NCBI GenBank assembly: GCA_030620575.1
Contig: JAUXEL010000011.1
Coordinates: 1 to 20,344, forward strand
Direction of reading: 5' to 3'
Origin: Fidelibacterota bacterium
GTDB lineage: Bacteria; Fidelibacterota; Fidelibacteria; Fidelibacterales; Fidelibacteraceae
Length of the DNA: 20,344 nt
The notes beneath the pieces are model-generated. The model had not been told where the DNA came from and ran no database searches. It worked only from the letters and a program-made list of their open reading frames with translations. Position numbers and translations under genes: made by a program. Each line of letters begins with the position of its first letter. Position 1 is the first letter of the stretch. This document shows, piece after piece, positions 1 to 7,138 of the stretch.

Positions 1-2
1 TA

Positions 3-20
3 GTCCCGACCATTCGGGAC
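3..20. repeat. Perfect hairpin, CCCGA-NNNN-TCGGG type
   Basis: A perfect inverted repeat with arms GTCCCGA and TCGGGAC around the four-base loop CCAT. There is no T-tract directly after it, so it is not a canonical intrinsic terminator. Its core (CCCGA, four bases, TCGGG) recurs at 371-392 and 12655-12672, which suggests a dispersed intergenic repeat class. The window begins here, so the upstream context is unknown. Confidence 0.6.
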
Positions 21-52
21 GAAGACTGTTCGAAATGACATCAAAAAAGCTA

Positions 53-81
53 TTGACAGCATGCGATTCCCATTTTCTAAT
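53..81 (+). promoter_or_regulatory. Sigma70-like promoter with no obvious gene
   Basis: TTGACA at 53-58 and TCTAAT at 76-81 are separated by exactly 17 bp. This is a full -35 match and a one-mismatch -10. No plus-strand coding region follows before about 1392, and the next genes are on the minus strand. It could drive a short untranslated RNA, be a relic, or be chance in an AT-rich stretch. Confidence 0.35.
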
Positions 82-286
82 CTGTTTCATACAACGGGTT
101 AGTTTAGCATAAATATAATCATAATAAACGAATTGATTTTTTTCGTCATGTTATTACACACAAATAGATTATGCTTTTTTTTCTTTCTTTTCCTTTATTT
201 GTCCGGCTCCGCTCCTGACCCCGAAACATCGTGGGTGAGGTCGGAGTATCCTCACTTGACATTCAATGACATCTTTCTGGCTTCTC

Positions 287-309
287 CCCCCTCCTGATTT
301 AGGAGGGGG
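287..309. repeat. Inverted repeat, 9-bp arms
   Basis: CCCCCTCCT (287-295) pairs perfectly with AGGAGGGGG (301-309) around the loop GATTT. A G-rich run (TTAGGGGGTGG) follows. It sits about 130 bp beyond the stop of the minus-strand gene at 439-702. There is no T-tract on either side, so it is better described as a dispersed repeat than as a terminator. Confidence 0.55.
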
Positions 310-370
310 TTAGGGGGTGGTTCTTATCAGCTATGAATACTACATAGTGTGATCAACCTCCCCTTTATCT

Positions 371-392
371 CCTCCCCGATGCGTCGGGGAGG
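371..392. repeat. Inverted repeat, CCCCGA-TGCG-TCGGGG core
   Basis: CCTCCCCGA (371-379) pairs perfectly with TCGGGGAGG (384-392) around the tetraloop TGCG. The core matches the hairpins at 3-20 and 12655-12672, differing in the loop. It lies about 47 bp downstream of the minus-strand stop at 439, where it could stabilise a transcript 3' end. No U-run accompanies it. Confidence 0.55.
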
Positions 393-438
393 GAAAATTG
401 CTGTAACGGGTCAGGGAAAATATTGTCGGGAATAGCGA

Positions 439-702
439 TTATTCGTCTGTCTGCTCGAGTACTACAAGTTTTGATTCGACACCGGAAATAATCCCGACCT
501 TTCGGCTTAACTCAGCATTTTTTTTATCGGAACCGCAGAGTTCCAAAAATAAGAACCCAGCTTCACTGCAATTTTCCATTACTCCCGTATGCAATCCAAG
601 ACGGGTCTTGATCAAGCAGCCCCATGCGGTAAGAACTTTTTGTAAGTTGACCGCAGTTTCTTTGCGTTTTCCGACCAATACCAATAAGACGGTCTTTTTC
701 AT
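439..702 (-). CDS. Small ACT-like protein, TM1266/hydrogenase-regulator type
   Basis: An 87-residue protein with a beta-alpha-beta, beta-alpha-beta layout: VLLVLVGKRKETAVN, then a helix ending in LTAWG, a strand around TRLGLHTG, a strand GFLFLELCGS, a helix NAELSRKV and a final strand. The endings 'GIISGVESKLVVL' and 'RLGLHTG' resemble the short ACT-like family named after TM1266 (putative iron-only hydrogenase system regulators). The resemblance is by eye. No hydrogenase gene is present here, so that role is not supported locally. It starts with ATG preceded by AGGAG at a good distance and lies 14 bp after the nucleosidase-like gene, so the two are probably co-transcribed. A ligand-binding or regulatory role is inference. 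Confidence 0.6.
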   Translation of the reverse strand: MKKTVLLVLVGKRKETAVNLQKVLTAWGCLIKTRLGLHTGVMENCSEAGFLFLELCGSDKKNAELSRKVGIISGVESKLVVLEQTDE

Positions 703-716
703 CGTGGTCTCCTATG

Positions 717-1301
717 TTATGATTTTATTTCATGTAATACAGCATCGCAAAGCAGCTGTGCGGACAGTTTTATATGCTGAGTAAATATGTTCCCGGTTTC
801 TTTATCTGCATTATCGGTTGTTACTTTGATAGCAGACATCTTTATACCTGCCTGTGCGGCAATATGTGCCAGAGTAAAACATTCCATATCTATTAGTTGC
901 GCTCCTGTCTGCTGAAATATTTGATATTTTTCTTTTGTGTTGATCACCGGGTGCGCAGCGCTGGCAGAGATCGCAATCGGTAAATTTTTCCCGGTTATCA
1001 GAATCTTATGTTCGTTTGTCTCCACTTGATAACAATCACTAATAGAATAAATCGTCTTTACCGGCAAATGATCATCAAGAATACCCGCAGTCCCAAAATT
1101 GAGGATCCGATCGGGATGATGTTGCTCTAAATAGCGTAACAGGCTTCGTTTTGCCATAACGGGACCGACCCCGGTAACAAGCAAATCAATATGACCTGCG
1201 CGGTATAACCCGGTTTTTTTACTGTATTTCTCCACGGGTTGTGCATTTAAAGCGGATAATAGTGGTGCCATTTCTATTGGCAGGGCGCTGACTAATAACA
1301 T
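717..1301 (-). CDS. Nucleoside phosphorylase / MTA-SAH nucleosidase-family protein
   Basis: A 194-residue member of the PNP/UDP phosphorylase superfamily. Visible landmarks are an N-terminal strand with Glu10 (SALPIEMAPL), the glycine-rich VTGVGPVMAK (43-51), NFGTAG (68-73), IDMECFTLA with Met139-Glu140 in the ribose-contacting position, and VTTDNAD (160-166) with the likely catalytic Asp163. The family cleaves N-glycosidic bonds of purine nucleosides such as methylthioadenosine, S-adenosylhomocysteine or futalosine. The substrate cannot be assigned. The family is usually about 230 residues, so this one is short, with the central insert reduced. No clear Shine-Dalgarno precedes the start. It is followed after 14 bp by the ACT-like gene, suggesting a two-gene operon. 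Confidence 0.8.
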   Translation of the reverse strand: MLLVSALPIEMAPLLSALNAQPVEKYSKKTGLYRAGHIDLLVTGVGPVMAKRSLLRYLEQHHPDRILNFGTAGILDDHLPVKTIYSISDCYQVETNEHKILITGKNLPIAISASAAHPVINTKEKYQIFQQTGAQLIDMECFTLAHIAAQAGIKMSAIKVTTDNADKETGNIFTQHIKLSAQLLCDAVLHEIKS

Positions 1302-1391
1302 AATAAAATCTAATATTAAAAAGGCATAAATGGAAGATATAACTGCTTATTTCCTGTTTGGTATTTGTATTTTCTTCCCCTAAATTTTAAG

Positions 1392-2186
1392 ATGAAATTA
1401 TCTAAACGTATGATATTGCTATGTTTGTTAATAGGCGTACTTCCCGCGCCGGCGGCAGATACCTTGCAGATCGCTCTTTGCGATGAAGCGGTAATGAACC
1501 TCTTTGGTGATATCATTACTTTGTCACGCCGGGAGGGAAGTCTGCGGCGTTATGTTGACGATCAACTTGTATATGTTTTTTCCGGCACGGCGTTAAGCAA
1601 TAAATTAATTCTGCAGGAGCCGCTGCGACCGGTATTGGATGAACCCGATAAAATTTATGTTCTGGATGCTGCTACTGCCCAAATTATTGCCTGGGACCGT
1701 TTTCTGAATGTACATACCACAACTCCCCTGCATGATGATATTATTTCACCGGCTGAATTTACCGTAACATCTGAGCATGACTGGTTGATTTATGATGACT
1801 TTTATAATCACATTGTGCAAATTCATCCCAACGGGCATTTTCCTTATCGCTGGAGCGACAAACCCGTTTCCGGAGATATACATTTATATACCATAGGTCA
1901 TTATGTGCTGTTATATCTGAAAGACTATCGCCAGTTGCGTATTTGCGATAATAACGGAACCACCCTGAGCGAATATTTGTTGCCGGATTCTCTGGATGTC
2001 CTGCGCATGCTTCCTCTGAATATGCAATCTGTTGGGCTCGTATGTGAAAACGGTGTATATCTTTGGAAACCTAAAGAGAAAAGCTGTCGTTACCTCAGCA
2101 CAATGCAGGATGTCATTTTTATGCATGCCGAAAAATCATCCTACACCTTAATCAATCGACAGGGAACAGTTATTACAATTCCATGA
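1392..2186 (+). CDS. Secreted propeller-like periplasmic protein, first gene of envelope operon
   Basis: A 264-residue protein with a signal peptide: basic start MKLSKR, hydrophobic MILLCLLIGVL and a likely signal peptidase I site after APA. An upstream in-frame start at 1365 would put nine residues before the basic region and is less likely. The mature part is rich in short beta-strands with aspartate-containing turns (IYVLDAATAQIIAWD, WLIYDDFYNHIVQIHPNG, LRICDNNGTTLSEY), spaced as in six-bladed NHL-like propellers. No catalytic motif is evident. Its stop overlaps the next start as ATGA, so translation of the two is coupled. This indicates a job tied to the outer-membrane barrel protein, perhaps as a periplasmic or surface partner. 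No named family was recognised. Confidence 0.75.
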   Translation: MKLSKRMILLCLLIGVLPAPAADTLQIALCDEAVMNLFGDIITLSRREGSLRRYVDDQLVYVFSGTALSNKLILQEPLRPVLDEPDKIYVLDAATAQIIAWDRFLNVHTTTPLHDDIISPAEFTVTSEHDWLIYDDFYNHIVQIHPNGHFPYRWSDKPVSGDIHLYTIGHYVLLYLKDYRQLRICDNNGTTLSEYLLPDSLDVLRMLPLNMQSVGLVCENGVYLWKPKEKSCRYLSTMQDVIFMHAEKSSYTLINRQGTVITIP

Positions 2187-5100
2187 CATACACATACCGC
2201 ACATTCTCACCAATAATGATCTGCAGTTTTATTCTGCTTTTTTGGATCAGTCTGTGTTCTGCCGGTGAGCAACATGACCGCATTATATTACAGCCCGGAC
2301 AAACAGTATATCCTCTTAGTCATAAGCTGGTTGTTGTCGATTCTGTTTCAGGTGCTGAAAATATAAATTATCTTATTGATGATCTTTACGGCAGATTCAT
2401 TGTGCTGCAGCCGCCACGAATATCGGATACTCTTGACATTTATTATCATTTCAGCGATATATCTGCTCCCAAAAAAATGGGGCTGGGAATCGGCAGTATT
2501 TCAACATGGTTCCCCGAAGAAAATACCCGGGTCATTTCGACCGCACGGGAAGATCTATCGAAAATAAGGACCACCGGATCTATATCACGGCAAATTGAAG
2601 TGGGGTCTACCGGACAAAGTATGCTAAGCGGGGGTTTGGATTTAAGAATTTCGGGCGAACTATCACCCGGCGTAACAATAAAAGGTATAATTTCTGATAA
2701 TGACGCTCCTTTTCAGAATTACTCATCTACCCAATCCGTACAGGATGTTGACAATGTGCTTATTAATATCAGTTCTGATATATTTTCTTCTCAAATTGGT
2801 GATATTTATGTCAACAATTCATGGAATTACTGGAACCGGTTTAAGCGGAAACTTATTGGCGCCCAAGTTGATTATCACAATGATCGGTATCAGGGTGCTG
2901 CATTTGTAGGAAGCGCCCGCGGCCGATTCCGGCGACAGGATATATCCGCGCGGGATAGTGATCAGGGACCCTACCGTCTTCTTGGCGAAAACGGAGATAA
3001 TGCCATTATGATCGTACCGGAATCGGAACGGGTATATATCGATGGAATTGCCCTAAATAAAACACAATATACTCTATACTATACGGATGCTGAATTGTTT
3101 TTTTCTCCCGAGATCATGATCTCTTCAGCTTCCCGTATATTGGTTGAATTTAATTATGTCAATGAATTTTACTCCCGCTCATCTCTTGGTGTCTGTTCTG
3201 CCTGGCGTTTTGGAAAAAACATACGGATTCAGGCTTCCTATATTCGGGAAAAAGATGATGAAAGCAACCCTATCGATATCCATTTGTCAAATATCCCCAT
3301 TGATTCGTTGTCTCAAATTATTTCTCCTGATGGTTATTTTACGATTTCAACCGCTATTGCCGATACATCAGGCGATTATAATTTAATTGGGGATATCTGG
3401 ATATATGCCGGCGAAGATCAGGGAAGTCATACGGTCTATTATTACCGGGAAAACGTGAACGGCGGTTATATCCGTACATATACTTCGGAAGGGCAAATGG
3501 TGTATGAATATGCTCCACAGGATCCTTTATCACAATATTTCCCGCGGCGGAGGGTGACCCTTCCCACAACACAATGGATGACAACTATGAATCTGGAGCT
3601 GGGACAAAAGGGAAAAACCCATGCGATGGTCGAGGGGGCTTATTCTTCATTTGACGCAAACAATTATAATCCCCTAACCCGGCAAGTTGCACCCGCAGTG
3701 AAATGGGATGCTGAAATCCCCCTTAGTCCTTCTTTTCTCATCCAGACAAACGGATGGATAAAAGGAACGGATTTTACTGCGTTTGCAGATCTGAACGCAC
3801 CGGATTTCGAGCGCTATCTCGGCTTTGAAGCCGGTGATAGTATTATTCAAATGGCTGCATTTTCCGCGCAAACCAAGGGACCCGCCTTCACGTCAAAAAC
3901 GGCCCTAGAATATGTGGCCGATACTCGCAAAAACACGCGCCTGCGTCTGCTTGCGGACGGAAAAACACATTTTAAAGGTATAGAATTTCAATATAACTGG
4001 TCACAATTATTGGATCAGAGTTTTCTACCTTATTACAGTTTCAAGGCATCAACCCGTATTCCTATCGGAACCACGTTCGCCTTTTCCGCATCCTGGCTGC
4101 AGGATTATTTTGAACCTGTTTTTAGCTCATCAACTGCCTACCGTACTGAGGCGGCCCGTGCCGGATTTTCCTGGCAGCAATGGAAAGTCGATTATACGTA
4201 CCGGCGGGATTATGATTGGGAAATAATTGATTCTTCTTTTGTTTCTTATTCTCAAAAACATGATGTCGCGCTAAAATTTGATCAATCGTTTTTCAAACAA
4301 TGTGTCAACTGGAATGCAACTGCCAGCTACCGTTTCGATCAGCGGGAAACGGGAGACAATCATTATATTCTAACCAGCAGCCGCTTGGGATTTGTCTTTA
4401 AAAAAATCGGACTGACAGGGAATATAAAAACCAATATTAACCGGACTTCGGAAACCAAGCGTGAAGCGGTATTTATCTTTGTCGGAGATGGACTCGGATA
4501 CTATCGTTTGGACGATTACGGACAGTATGTCCCGGATAATATGGGTAATTTTATTTTACGCAGCGAACTAACAAACGAACGGCAAGATCAATATGTATCA
4601 AAATTAGGCACTTCACTAAAGTGGAAAAATAACTATAAAAAAATCCGCATTCAGCTTTCTCATACCGGGAACAGTGATTTTCGTACGCCGTATCTGACTT
4701 TATATTCACCGCTTTTAATAGATGATCCTGATACCACCCTGCTGTTCGGGAATCTGCGTCTAAAACATGAAGCCAGCTTCGGAAGTGTGGACGGGAAACA
4801 CCGGGTATCCATCTTGTTGGAGGATATACGCAGTCAAAACTTCCAGACATCTTACAATGAACATGTCTATTTCCAGGCATCCCGCTGGATAAAATATCGA
4901 ATCAAACCTGAAAAAATTATTTTTGATATCTATTATAAGTATAGTTCAAGGCAACAACATCGGATGCCTGTAAACACTTACCGCGTAACGACTGTTAGTC
5001 ACGGTATCGGACTGGAATGCGAGTATCTCTTTTCTAAAAAACTCCGCGCCAACGGTGAAGTAAAGTATGAATATATTACAACCGCATTTAACGGAGATTT

Positions 5101-5386
5101 TTTAAGCCATTGGGTAAAACTGAAAATGGAGTGGATCTGGTATCGTGTTGCCGGTGAACGATTCTTTTTTTCCGGTACCTTGGATCGGGTGATAAGTGAT
5201 TATACCGGGAGCCTTCCTTATGAAACAGCAAACGGTCTGCCGGTAGGCTGGACATATTCCGGCGCACTGCGCTATGAAAAACGTATTAATCAGTTTGTTT
5301 CTGCCGGCGGTTTTCTACAATTTCGCAAACGCGGAGAAGAAAAGGGAATTATTACTGCAAACCTCGAAGTAAAGGCATATTTCTAA
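2183..5386 (+). CDS. Large outer-membrane beta-barrel protein (SprA-like repeat motifs)
   Basis: A 1067-residue protein. The signal peptide runs to about residue 27 (hydrophobic SFILLFWISL, cleavage after CSA). Residues 28-100 look like a small beta domain. Residues 132-205 contain GSISRQ, 'GELSPGVTIKGIISDND' and 'QDVDNVLINIS', then a strand around IGDIYV. Residues 285-325 contain YIDGIALNKTQYTLYY and SRILVEFNY. This order (SGSI.R, ISD.N.PxQ, QxxDxVxI, GD, then DY.IDY...SRI.VEFEY) is shared with large Bacteroidota-type outer-membrane proteins and recalls the modules of the SprA translocon. The rest is alternating amphipathic strands with many aromatic residues, ending in aromatic phenylalanine (VKAYF), typical of outer-membrane barrels. 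It overlaps its upstream neighbour by 4 bases and its downstream Omp85-like neighbour by 1 base. Substrate or cargo is unknown. Confidence 0.8.
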   Translation: MTYTYRTFSPIMICSFILLFWISLCSAGEQHDRIILQPGQTVYPLSHKLVVVDSVSGAENINYLIDDLYGRFIVLQPPRISDTLDIYYHFSDISAPKKMGLGIGSISTWFPEENTRVISTAREDLSKIRTTGSISRQIEVGSTGQSMLSGGLDLRISGELSPGVTIKGIISDNDAPFQNYSSTQSVQDVDNVLINISSDIFSSQIGDIYVNNSWNYWNRFKRKLIGAQVDYHNDRYQGAAFVGSARGRFRRQDISARDSDQGPYRLLGENGDNAIMIVPESERVYIDGIALNKTQYTLYYTDAELFFSPEIMISSASRILVEFNYVNEFYSRSSLGVCSAWRFGKNIRIQASYIREKDDESNPIDIHLSNIPIDSLSQIISPDGYFTISTAIADTSGDYNLIGDIWIYAGEDQGSHTVYYYRENVNGGYIRTYTSEGQMVYEYAPQDPLSQYFPRRRVTLPTTQWMTTMNLELGQKGKTHAMVEGAYSSFDANNYNPLTRQVAPAVKWDAEIPLSPSFLIQTNGWIKGTDFTAFADLNAPDFERYLGFEAGDSIIQMAAFSAQTKGPAFTSKTALEYVADTRKNTRLRLLADGKTHFKGIEFQYNWSQLLDQSFLPYYSFKASTRIPIGTTFAFSASWLQDYFEPVFSSSTAYRTEAARAGFSWQQWKVDYTYRRDYDWEIIDSSFVSYSQKHDVALKFDQSFFKQCVNWNATASYRFDQRETGDNHYILTSSRLGFVFKKIGLTGNIKTNINRTSETKREAVFIFVGDGLGYYRLDDYGQYVPDNMGNFILRSELTNERQDQYVSKLGTSLKWKNNYKKIRIQLSHTGNSDFRTPYLTLYSPLLIDDPDTTLLFGNLRLKHEASFGSVDGKHRVSILLEDIRSQNFQTSYNEHVYFQASRWIKYRIKPEKIIFDIYYKYSSRQQHRMPVNTYRVTTVSHGIGLECEYLFSKKLRANGEVKYEYITTAFNGDFLSHWVKLKMEWIWYRVAGERFFFSGTLDRVISDYTGSLPYETANGLPVGWTYSGALRYEKRINQFVSAGGFLQFRKRGEEKGIITANLEVKAYF

Positions 5387-6735
5387 TGGTACGGCGTATA
5401 TACATGGTCATTTTGACAGTTGGTATCCTATTTTCAGGTTTCCTCTGGGCACAGGCAGCGTATTATTGTGTAATAGAACATGACACTGTTCGCGTAGAAA
5501 AAAACATGGCGATCAACACGACAGTTTCTCAATATCTCGTAAATTATGGGGATCAGGGATATCCTTTTATAGAAGCGGTGCTTGACGGATATGAAAAAAT
5601 CAATGATACGGAATATTTTCACTATCGTATCGCAAAAGGAGAAATGGTTTATATTGATACCGTGGTTTTTGGTGATTATTCCCCTCGCGAAATTTCTTTG
5701 CTTTCTCGTTATATTACGCTCCCTGAATCGGGTAAATTCCATTATACAGAGATCCGAAATATGATAGATGAACTGAAGGTAAATCCACTCTTAACGGTGG
5801 AAGAACGTGCTGATATCTATCGGAATGGGATCCGGTTCTATACTGAAGCAAAACAGAATATTCGTTTTGATGCGGTTGTTGCTTATAAGCAGGAATCTGA
5901 CCGGCAGGGAGTTGTCGGTGACATATCATGTGAATTGATAAATATTGCAGGTTTGGGGAGACTTGCGAGTTTTTACTGGTCACGTCCGACTCTCGGAGTA
6001 AATGCAATTGATGTTTCCTATACCGAACCCTATATCTTAAATAAACCCTTTTCCGTACAGGGAACATTTTCACAGCGCTTTCAAGATAGTTTATATGTAA
6101 AGCGGGATCTTAATCTGGGACTTATCTATCATATCAACCGGCGCTCTCATTTTAGAATTGAGTATATGAATGAACGTATCAGTACTACAAGTGCCGGCAG
6201 CGATTCGGGATTTGTTACTCAAACACGCTCCGGTTCAAATCTTTCGCTGAAATGGGTATCCCCGCCTAAAAATGTATACGGACATGTTTTAGTAACCTCA
6301 GGTATTAACCTTGCTTCAGGCAAACTAATTTCAAAATCGGAATTATCCGCGCAACTGTCTGTCCGTAAATCCCGTTTCGGGGTGAATCTGCACGTGTTGG
6401 GCGGACTGGTGGCATCTGATGATCCTGTGGCACTTTATGATCAATTTAAACTGGGTGGTGCTAATTTTCTGCGGGGAGCATATTTTGAGCAATATATTAC
6501 TGATAAATTCATCGGCTGGAAATTAGAAGCCGGTTATTTTTATCAGAGAAGCCGCTTATTTCTGTTTTATGATGGGGCGTTACTGGATCATTCTGTTTTG
6601 TACTCACATCACATGGGGATCGGTTTTTCACTGCCTGCGGGAAATAACCGGATCACTATCGGCATCGGTGTTAATCTCGCGGAAAGTATCCAACAAGCTA
6701 AATTTCATCTTTCCTGGGATATGGGGGGACATTGA
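5386..6735 (+). CDS. Short Omp85-family outer-membrane protein (BamA/TamA/TpsB-like)
   Basis: A 449-residue protein with a signal peptide (MVRRIYMVILTVGILF..., cleavage near AQA). Residues about 55-135 resemble a POTRA domain (YPFIEAVLDG, then GEMVYIDTVVFGD). The barrel follows from about 160 and contains the Omp85 signature LGGANFLRG (356-364), whose Arg363 corresponds to the conserved loop-6 VRGY arginine, and FYDGA near 394-398. Only about one to one and a half POTRA domains fit, fewer than BamA (five) or TamA (three) and even the two of TpsB. The C-terminus (WDMGGH) lacks the terminal aromatic residue usual for Bam substrates. It starts within the TAATG of the preceding barrel gene, so it is probably co-translated and may help insert or export its partners. 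That role is inference. Confidence 0.82.
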   Translation: MVRRIYMVILTVGILFSGFLWAQAAYYCVIEHDTVRVEKNMAINTTVSQYLVNYGDQGYPFIEAVLDGYEKINDTEYFHYRIAKGEMVYIDTVVFGDYSPREISLLSRYITLPESGKFHYTEIRNMIDELKVNPLLTVEERADIYRNGIRFYTEAKQNIRFDAVVAYKQESDRQGVVGDISCELINIAGLGRLASFYWSRPTLGVNAIDVSYTEPYILNKPFSVQGTFSQRFQDSLYVKRDLNLGLIYHINRRSHFRIEYMNERISTTSAGSDSGFVTQTRSGSNLSLKWVSPPKNVYGHVLVTSGINLASGKLISKSELSAQLSVRKSRFGVNLHVLGGLVASDDPVALYDQFKLGGANFLRGAYFEQYITDKFIGWKLEAGYFYQRSRLFLFYDGALLDHSVLYSHHMGIGFSLPAGNNRITIGIGVNLAESIQQAKFHLSWDMGGH

Positions 6736-6773
6736 GGAGTTGAGAGTTGAGGGTTGAGGGTTAAAAAGTTGAA
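6732..6773. repeat. Degenerate 7-bp tandem repeat
   Basis: Four head-to-tail heptamers GTTGAGA, GTTGAGG, GTTGAGG, GTTAAAA at 39-66 of this block (6739-6766), flanked by partial units (ATTGAGGA and AGTTGAAA). The array begins inside the stop codon of the Omp85-like gene. There is no T-run or stable hairpin, so it does not look like a terminator. Confidence 0.6.
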
Positions 6774-6909
6774 AGAGATCTCGAATGTCTTCAGTCTTTT
6801 TATATCCTGTATATCCGGGATCCTGTCTGAATATCTTATCACATCAAGCTTTAGAAGACAGGTACTGTTCACTGCTTACGATTTACGGTTTGAATTGCCG
6901 CAGTTTGTT
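6774..6909. other. Intergenic stretch without recognised content
   Basis: Between the heptamer array and the first 14-mer repeats. I see no coding region, tRNA or strong hairpin. It is the left flank of the transposase/hairpin locus. Confidence 0.5.
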
Positions 6910-6965
6910 TGAATAACCCCGGTTGAGTATCCCCGGCTGAATAGCCACGCCTGAGTAGCCACGGC
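6910..6965. repeat. Four tandem 14-mers leading into hairpin
   Basis: Four consecutive 14-base units: TGAATAACCCCGGT, TGAGTATCCCCGGC, TGAATAGCCACGCC, TGAGTAGCCACGGC. The last one forms the 5' arm of the hairpin at 6959-6978. The same unit occurs twice before the hairpin at 7146, and twice at 16485-16512. The unit is also the reverse complement of the element's other end (GGCGGGGCTATTCA), so the array looks like accumulated element termini. Confidence 0.7.
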
Positions 6966-7131
6966 TTTTAAGCCGTGGGTTATTTGATTCAACAAATAAT
7001 TGGATTTCAATCCTTTATTTCCCAATAATCTGGAATTTTTATTTTTCATTCTTTTTTCCAAGGGGTTAAAACCCCGGCTTATTTTATTTTTCTTATCCCC
7101 GCCTTAAAAGGCGGGGCTATTCATTGAATAG
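6952..7131. mobile_element. Non-autonomous element (MITE/BIME-like) related to adjacent IS200/IS605-like copy
   Basis: Left end: TGAGTAG followed by a 20-bp hairpin at 6959-6978 (CCACGGCTT-TT-AAGCCGTGG), then TTATTTG-ATTCAA-CAAATAA and GGATT-TC-AATCC. Next comes about 30 bp (7014-7045) that closely matches the 3' end of the transposase gene at 7202. Right end: GGGGTT-AA-AACCCC (7062-7075), the hairpin CCCCGCCTT-AA-AAGGCGGGG (7097-7116) and the palindrome CTATTCA-T-TGAATAG (7117-7131). All these blocks recur in the same order around the intact transposase gene. This copy therefore keeps both ends but only a remnant of the gene. The two ends are inverted relative to one another. Exact borders are uncertain. 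Confidence 0.75.
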
Positions 7132-7138
7132 CTATGGT

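Larger units (their letters stand above)
1..438. other. Non-coding, repeat-bearing intergenic region
   Basis: I see no convincing reading frame on either strand. The left part (about 60-200) is AT-rich with a T-rich run near 174-195. The right part carries G/C-rich inverted repeats at 287-309 and 371-392 and G-runs at 301-320 resembling dispersed intergenic repeats. The region lies downstream of the minus-strand gene ending at 439, so some of these hairpins may help define its 3' end. Confidence 0.6.

Noticed and set aside
287..392. Intrinsic terminator pair
   Set aside because: Strong stems but no T-tracts on either strand; more like dispersed repeats.
5434..6073. Minus-strand reading frames of about 100-120 codons inside the Omp85 gene
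   Set aside because: They oppose a well-supported coding region, have no ribosome-binding site or family match, and their composition follows from the sense gene.
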